A stretch of 64,000 nt of DNA from Talinum fruticosum. Lineage: Eukaryota > Streptophyta > Magnoliopsida > Caryophyllales > Talinaceae. The notes under the pieces are model-generated. The model made no database searches and had not been told where the DNA came from. It saw only the letters and a list, made by a program, of their open reading frames with translations. The stretch's first letter is position 1. Each line of letters begins with the position of its first letter. The stretch lies in contig JAITYX010000118.1 in the NCBI GenBank assembly GCA_021018815.1, positions 1,138,827-1,202,826 of the forward strand, read 5' to 3'. Below are positions 58,691 to 64,000 of this stretch, piece after piece. The translations under genes were made by a program, and so were the position numbers.

Positions 58691-59497
58691 AAAAAACGAG
58701 CGAGGCGACAACCAAAACGGGCTACACATTTCCACCGAAGCGGCCGAGTTGGGTGCTATCTCCAACTTAGCGACAGCGCACCGTTGTCATTAAAAACGAG
58801 GCTGAATTTGGGGGTAGACTACCAAGGCGATGGCAGACACGGGCTGCCCATTTCGGAGGAAACGGCCCGTGTCGGATGTAATTTCTGCGTGGCTGCTTTT
58901 TGAGCCCGATTTCTGTCTCTCTCCTCACTTTACCCTACCTCTTCTTCTTCTTTCTCTTTCTCCTGCCTTTGTACCCTCTATAGCCATACCTCCAACTCCA
59001 CTTTCTTCTTCCATCTCAAATCTCTCATAAACTCCAAATTTCAAACCACATTCACCCGATATGTTCTTCTTCTTCAATTTCACCCTCATTCTCGCTCCTC
59101 CTTTTCTCTTCACGCATGTTACGGTGCATTTCTTTGCTACACGCCGGCCATTACCGTCCTCTACTTGCCGGTGTCTTGTTTCGCCTCCCTTTCACTTGCT
59201 TTTCCCTCCTCTCGCACGAGTTTTGCGTCTCTCCCTCTACTCGCTGGTGTCTTGTTTCACCGGAACTCGCGTCGTTGCTGCTCTGTTCTCGCCAGCATCT
59301 CCCTCTGCTGCTGCAGCTCTTGTCACCGGTGCTCTATTGTTCACGTCGGCGCTACGATCGTTGCCACCCTCCCAGTCCTTCGGTCATCCAAACCCCACGC
59401 CTCTTTCTTCTCCTATAAAAATCACCTCTTTTCTTGCCTATTCTTCTCCACAAAGTTACGCTTCTTCACTTGGTCTACGTTCTCAAAATTTGCTCCA
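58691..59497 (+). other. Leader of the post-pol ORF, with LTR-like palindrome cluster
   Basis: About 800 bases with no firm coding domain. The first 190 bases carry GC-rich palindromes of the kind found in the LTRs (GACACGGGCTGCCC, AAACGGCCCGTGTCGG at 58834-58877). A CT-rich tract follows, like a 5' leader (58915-59490). Long frames through the CT-rich part are Ser/Leu/Pro-rich and lack domains. Confidence 0.5.
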
Positions 59498-60900
59498 ATG
59501 GCGCCCAAACGGCAGAAGTTTACTCAAGGGAGTCCTCCGACCGAGCTCCATGACCCAGGCCCGAGCCACTTGTCCACCACCCGGAATGTCCGTATTTCGC
59601 GAAACAGAGGTAATCCAAACAACCTTCTTAACTTGCCTCATCCTAAACATATTGAACGCTACAATTCATTGCTTAATCGTGAACTTGTTGCCACCCGTTA
59701 TTATGATGAGATTAGTTTAGAAAGGTTGGGTTTGCTTGAGGATTTTCTTTGGATGGTTGAACGGTGTGGTTTGTTGAATTTTGTAAATATTCGATTAGGG
59801 ACCTATAGAAGCTGACTTTGGAATTTCTAAGCACATTAGCTGTTGATATTGGGCATGGTTCTCACGCAGAGCATGACTTAGTTTCCTTTTGCCTGTTAGG
59901 GAGATACCATGAACTCACTCTTAGTGAGTTTAATGCTTTATTTTCCCTCCCTCGAGACCTCGAACTTGGACATCGTGTAGTTCCTGATTGTTTCAATTCG
60001 ACACAATTTTGGCATTATATTTACGGTGAGTAGGACTATCATCCTAGTTCGACTAAGGCGACAGCTGTTAGGAACCCTGTATTCGGTACATTCATCGGGT
60101 TTTGGGCCATGGTCTATTTGGGAGGGATGAAAGTGGCAATAATATGCATCTCTCGAATTGTTTTGTTTATATGTAATGTGGACGAGAGATATGTCTGAGT
60201 TTAATCCTGGGGCTTATTTAGCCCATCAATTTGCGACTGCTACTACTAGCTTCCGGGATAGGATTGTTATTGGGGGTTTAGTTACTTGCAATTGTTGTAG
60301 CTTTAGGTTGGAACCACGATGACCACCATGATGATAGGGTGCGCGGGTCGAACGAATCGATATTGAGGCTTTGCGGGCTATGGGCATGTGTCGTACAATT
60401 TACGGAGAGTTACATTGGTTGTATCCTCATAGCCAGTGTGTTGCGTCTCCCTTGTCTTGAGCACACATCTCTTGGGGATGTGGCCAACCTCGAATTTTTG
60501 CCGGTGAGGATGAAGTCCCTCGCCTTCCGCCCCATACTGATGTGGGTGCCTCTACCTCTTTTCTTCCCCCAACCCCTGAGCATAATGAGCCTAATGCCGA
60601 TGCATCTGTGCATTTACTTCTCACTACCACTCATCAAGAGCAGCTCTCCTTTCGGGAGTATGTGCATTCCGAGCACGCTGCTTTTTGATCTAAGCAAGCC
60701 TTACTTAAGGAGTACCTCTACTCTGAACAAACCTCTCTTCGAGATTATGTTCATTCGGAGTGTGAGACTATACAAAATGCCCAACTTGAGCTTCGTGACA
60801 TGCTTGCTAATCAAAACCATTATATGCATATGATGAGTGAATGTTTGACTGCTTGGCATGATTGGCATATTTCCGGGGTAACCCCAATCCTCCTCCTCCT
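59498..60900 (+). pseudogene. Post-pol Athila-type ORF (element H)
   Basis: Starts MAPKRQKFTQGSPPTELHD at 59498. A conserved middle follows: SLERLGLLEDFLWMVERCGL, EFLSTLAVDIGHGS (next frame, 59818) and LLGRYHELTLSEFNALFSLP. Then, in other frames, come HRVLGHGLFGREESG, LSELFCLYVMWTR and GAYLAHQFATATTSF. This layout matches the Athila ORF found next to gag-pol in Arabidopsis elements (ATHILA ORF-1-like), sometimes called envelope-like. The C-terminal part has three imperfect repeats of about 15 residues (FREYVHSEHAAF, LKEYLYSEQTSL, LRDYVHSECETI). Function is unknown. Frame shifts are common. Confidence 0.65.
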
Positions 60901-62650
60901 CACCCCCTCCATTTGAGTGATGTTTTGTTCTTCCCCATCTCCTTTTTCCTGATTGTGATAGCATTGTGGACAATGTTGTGTCCAAGCATGGGGGAAAATG
61001 CCTACTTAGGTTGCCATTATTGAATAATGTATAGTTGCATTTCATTTAGGTTAGAGCATGTTTTATTTTGCATGTAAGTTTGCATTTTAAAAAATGATAA
61101 ATTAAAAAAAAGGCATTTAGGATTGCATTTAGAGCATTTAGGTAGCATCATATAGACTTGTATATAAAAAATAATAATAAAATAAAATGAAAAAAAGAGA
61201 TGAATCTCCAATGATGATTCCTTTTAGGTCAAATAAGTTTTCCATGGAGAATGATTTCAATGAATAGCCCTAAGTGCAGAAATATTTGAAAACCAGTTTT
61301 TGAACTTCAAGATTTTGGCCATATTTGATGGTGAAAGTTGATTGCCCTTGATTCCTTGACAATAGTGTTGGCATGTTAAATTCTTTGAGCTAGTTGAGGT
61401 TGTGGTGGAAACCATATGAGACTTTTGAGCCTTGAATATACTAAACATTACAATTAGTCTCGTGTAATTCTTCATGTGTGATTCTCTTCCATGATTGCAT
61501 CTCTAAAACTTGTTTGAATTCTCTTCAAAATCACATGTGTGCATGTTTAGTGACAACATGATTGAGACATTCTTTGATTTTTGAGCTGCATTACCCAAAT
61601 TGCCACCCTTTTACATGTTATTGACCCTTAATAGCCCTTTAAGCTTAATTGCCTAATTCATTTGTTTTGAAACCTCCTAACTAGCCTTTGGCCAAACACA
61701 TAACCTAATATCTAAGCCAAGTAGTGGAGCTTCTTACACATGTTGTTGGGTCATTTGGAGTCTTTGATGTGTTGGTGATAATTTGGATTCTTTTATTGAG
61801 ATTGAGGGGTTATATGTATGTATTGAGCATGAGATGATTTCCCCTCTTGGTTGTAAAGGTGTATTTTGATGTTAAATGAGCTTTTTGATTTCTTAGAAGT
61901 TCCTAATGCCAAGCATAGAAAAAAAAAAAGAAAAAAAAGAAAATCAAGAAAAGTTTCAAAGAAAAAAAGAAGGAAAAAATCACAATCAATAAAATGTTTG
62001 GCATTTTTGGAATATTCAATTTGATCTTTATTAGTAAAGCTCATTTTCTAAAGTACTTGTCGGAGTTAGAGCTTGGGTGTAATGAGTTGTATTATGTGTT
62101 TTGTTGGTTAGAGTGTAGGAGGCTCCTTTCTAATTGGCTTTTAGCTCCTCATTTTTCCCAAAATGTACAATATCCCTTTCTTACCTATTGCCTAAGCCTT
62201 GTTACAACCATGTGAAGTCCTCTTGATTGTCATGTTGAATGTTACACTTTAGTGGTGGCGAATAGAGAATTTTACCAAGCTTATGGTAGTTTGCATGATT
62301 GTGAGAGAGATTGAGTGAACTATGTATGAACCTAAACACATGAGCGGAGTGTTTTCACTTTTCCAAAGTGAGGTTCTACCGGCCTTTCTAGCTCCATTAT
62401 TGTACATGTGCCAACATAAATTGTTTAAGTGATGATTTGGGTGATTGATCTAATTTGTCTTTATGGTCTTCAATATGGTTTTCGAAAATCTTTTTCCATC
62501 GATTGTGAAAAGATTTGGTGTGCTTATAGAGTTGTTGTTGAATGGTTTTTCCTTGTGATATTTATGGTTACCTAGCCTCGAGGAGGTTATGATTCTTTTG
62601 CTGGATTTCATCTTTTGCTTTTTGAGCTTACTTGAGGGCAAGCAAGGTTT
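60901..62650 (+). other. Noncoding 3' region of element H
   Basis: It holds a hairpin, GGACAATGTTGTGTCC (about 60967-60982), then a PPT-like AAGCATGGGGGAAAA (60984-60998), and an A-rich tract at 61917-61980. No gene is seen; open frames are short and AT-driven. The order and spacing of these features mirror 16315-18110 in element E, so the region is conserved within the family although noncoding. Confidence 0.65.
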
Positions 62651-62665
62651 AAGCATGGGAGAATT
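62651..62665 (+). promoter_or_regulatory. Polypurine tract, element H
   Basis: AAGCATGGGAGAATT lies directly before TGATAAGTGC, the start of the 3' LTR. It is the primer site for plus-strand synthesis. Confidence 0.8.
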
Positions 62666-64000
62666 TGATAAGTGCATAAAATGCATTAGTTTCTTAGGTG
62701 TTTTGATACTTTTCTTTGGGAAAATCGGTTAATAGAAGTGTGTTTAGGCTCCATTTTCGGTTTTACGATTATATTTTGGTGTTTTGAGATGATTTTGCGG
62801 ATTTGATCACCAATTATTAATGAGTGTTCCGAGCCTTAAGAAGACCAACACGGTCTAACTTTGCAGTCAAAATGGTCATTCCCCTTGATTTCTCAAAGTT
62901 TGTATTTCCAACAACCAACACGGGCGGCTCGTGTCGGAGGACACGGCCCGTGTTGGACGTGAGCTTGCCCGGGAGCTTTTACATCGAACACGGGCAGCCC
63001 GTGTCGGTAAACACGGCCCGTTTTTAGCGTTTTCGTCCAGTTTTGATGTGCCGATAGCCAACATGGGCAGCCCGTGTAAGAGGACACGGCCCGTGTTGAA
63101 GGTAAATTCGACGAGACGATTCGATTTTGACGATTTCAGCTCTTGATTGCCTCTTAATGGTTTATTTAAGTCGATTTTCGTTTAAACTTCGATGATTCAG
63201 AATCCACCATTCATCCTCCATACTCATCCATCACCATTTTTCCTTCCTTCATTCATCCACATCAAACCCAAATACTTTTGAAGATCAAAGAAGAAGTTTG
63301 AAGCAATTGCGGGATTTCCATCCGAAGTCGAGATATTCAAGTGGAGTTCTTCAAGTCTATCATCTACTTCTTCGTTTCTTTCTATTTAAGGTTTGATTAC
63401 CGTGTATTGGATTTTATTTAAGCTTTCAATAATCATGTATGAGTAGTTTAGTTTTCTAGGGATTTGTAATACGAAACAATGAAGTTTGATTATTTTTCAG
63501 TGATTTGTGCTTGAATTCGATTTTGATCAATAGAAGGTTATGTTTATCATGTTCATGAATGTTTTGAAGGCCTAGGATACTTGTGTTTAGAGATTAATCT
63601 ATCATGTCTTGAAAAGTGAAATAGAATAATCCGACAACCAACTTTTCTACCTAATTTATAAAATTTGAGAAAAGAATAGTAAATTAGGGGATCACTTTGA
63701 TAATTTAAAATCTTTAACTTTGATTAACTTAAAAGGCATACGAAAGTTGTTTGATAGGTTAATTAGAGCAATTCTATTAAATATCGAAAGAGCGATAGAA
63801 TTTTGTGATTATCGATCCTTGATTTACTTGAAAGAATGATTGCACAAATTATGTTTAAATAATCAAACTCATCGTTGGGAAAGCAAATCCCTAGATGTTT
63901 TTACCCATTGATATAAGTTTAGATTAATTTCCTTGATTTTAATATTTAGAACTAGTTTAGAGAATCAAACTCCAAAAGCCCGATTAGCTTAGCAATTGAG
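62666..64000 (+). repeat. Element H, 3' LTR (cut by window edge)
   Basis: It aligns with the 5' LTR 44411-45859 from its first base. About 110 bases are missing at the right edge. The palindrome cluster is at 62915-63105 and a TATA-like TTTATTTAAG at about 63161-63170. By eye the two LTRs of H differ more than those of E or F do, so H is older than both. Confidence 0.9.

Larger units (their letters stand above)
44411..64000 (+). mobile_element. Athila-like Ty3 element H (3' LTR runs off window)
   Basis: Order: 5' LTR (44411-45859), Asp-type primer site, gag, protease, RT, RNase H, integrase, a post-pol Athila-type ORF, a noncoding region, a polypurine tract and the 3' LTR (62666 to the window end). 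Two later insertions (I and J) interrupt it. Without them the visible part is about 12.4 kb. Coding capacity is complete in kind, but every ORF carries stops or single-base frame shifts. Element E is a shortened relative on the other strand and serves as an uninterrupted reference for the first junction. Confidence 0.9.

Noticed and set aside
59061..59720. 219-codon frame upstream of and overlapping the post-pol ORF start of H
   Set aside because: CT-rich leader translated in the wrong phase; the recognisable protein begins at MAPKRQK (59498) in another frame.

Overview
The window looks like a gene-poor, transposon-packed block of a plant nuclear genome, most likely a eudicot. The species cannot be named from the sequence. 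I see no intact cellular protein-coding gene. Almost everything left of about 32.75 kb and right of about 39.2 kb is LTR retrotransposon or CACTA DNA, nested several layers deep. Target-site duplications (TSDs) let the order of insertion be read directly.

Left block (1-6.68 kb): a reverse-strand, deleted Copia element (A). Its 5' LTR was split by a long TG...CA insertion (B, 986-5392), and B was split by a solo Copia LTR (C, 1276-2778, TSD TTCAC). Next comes a decayed Tat/Ogre-like Ty3 element on the minus strand. Its LTR and primer site lie at 31.43-32.75 kb and its gag remnant at 6.68-8.08 kb. A 17.7 kb Copia element (D, plus strand, 8079-25737) separates them.

Element D has LTRs, a Met-type primer site, gag, protease, integrase, RT, RNase H and a further ORF after pol, as in SIRE/Maximus-type Copia elements. 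That last ORF was split by a 7.88 kb minus-strand Athila-like element (E, 14662-22539, TSD AAGGT), which has gag and protease but no RT or integrase. A small, young, non-autonomous Copia relative of D (F, 26686-30845, TSD CCTAC) sits in the Tat remnant. It keeps only the LTRs, the primer site and the C-terminal part of the post-pol ORF.

Middle block (32.75-39.2 kb): AT-rich DNA with two (AAT)n microsatellites, two degenerate GGTTCGG-type arrays and one Helitron-like terminus, but no convincing gene. From 39.2 to 42.08 kb there are rearranged Copia pieces. A CACTA element with a transposase-like remnant follows (G, from 42085).

Right block (44.4-64 kb): a plus-strand Athila-like element (H) inserted in G and running off the window. 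It has a 5' LTR, an Asp-type primer site, gag, protease, RT, RNase H, integrase, a post-pol Athila-type ORF, a polypurine tract and most of the 3' LTR. H is interrupted twice. A 3.27 kb CACTA element (I, TSD GCA) carries a captured host-like terminal exon and a tRNA-Gly-like sequence. A 3.93 kb TG...CA insertion (J, TSD TTAGA) carries minisatellites. The uninterrupted sequence in E, or the restored reading frame in H, confirms both junctions.

The points most worth following are: an indel pattern at CNG sites and homopolymers that may be consensus error, which would make the elements look more broken than they are; a GC-rich palindrome cluster shared by the Athila LTRs and the region upstream of the post-pol ORF of H; the minimal Copia derivative F; and the gene- and tRNA-carrying CACTA element I.
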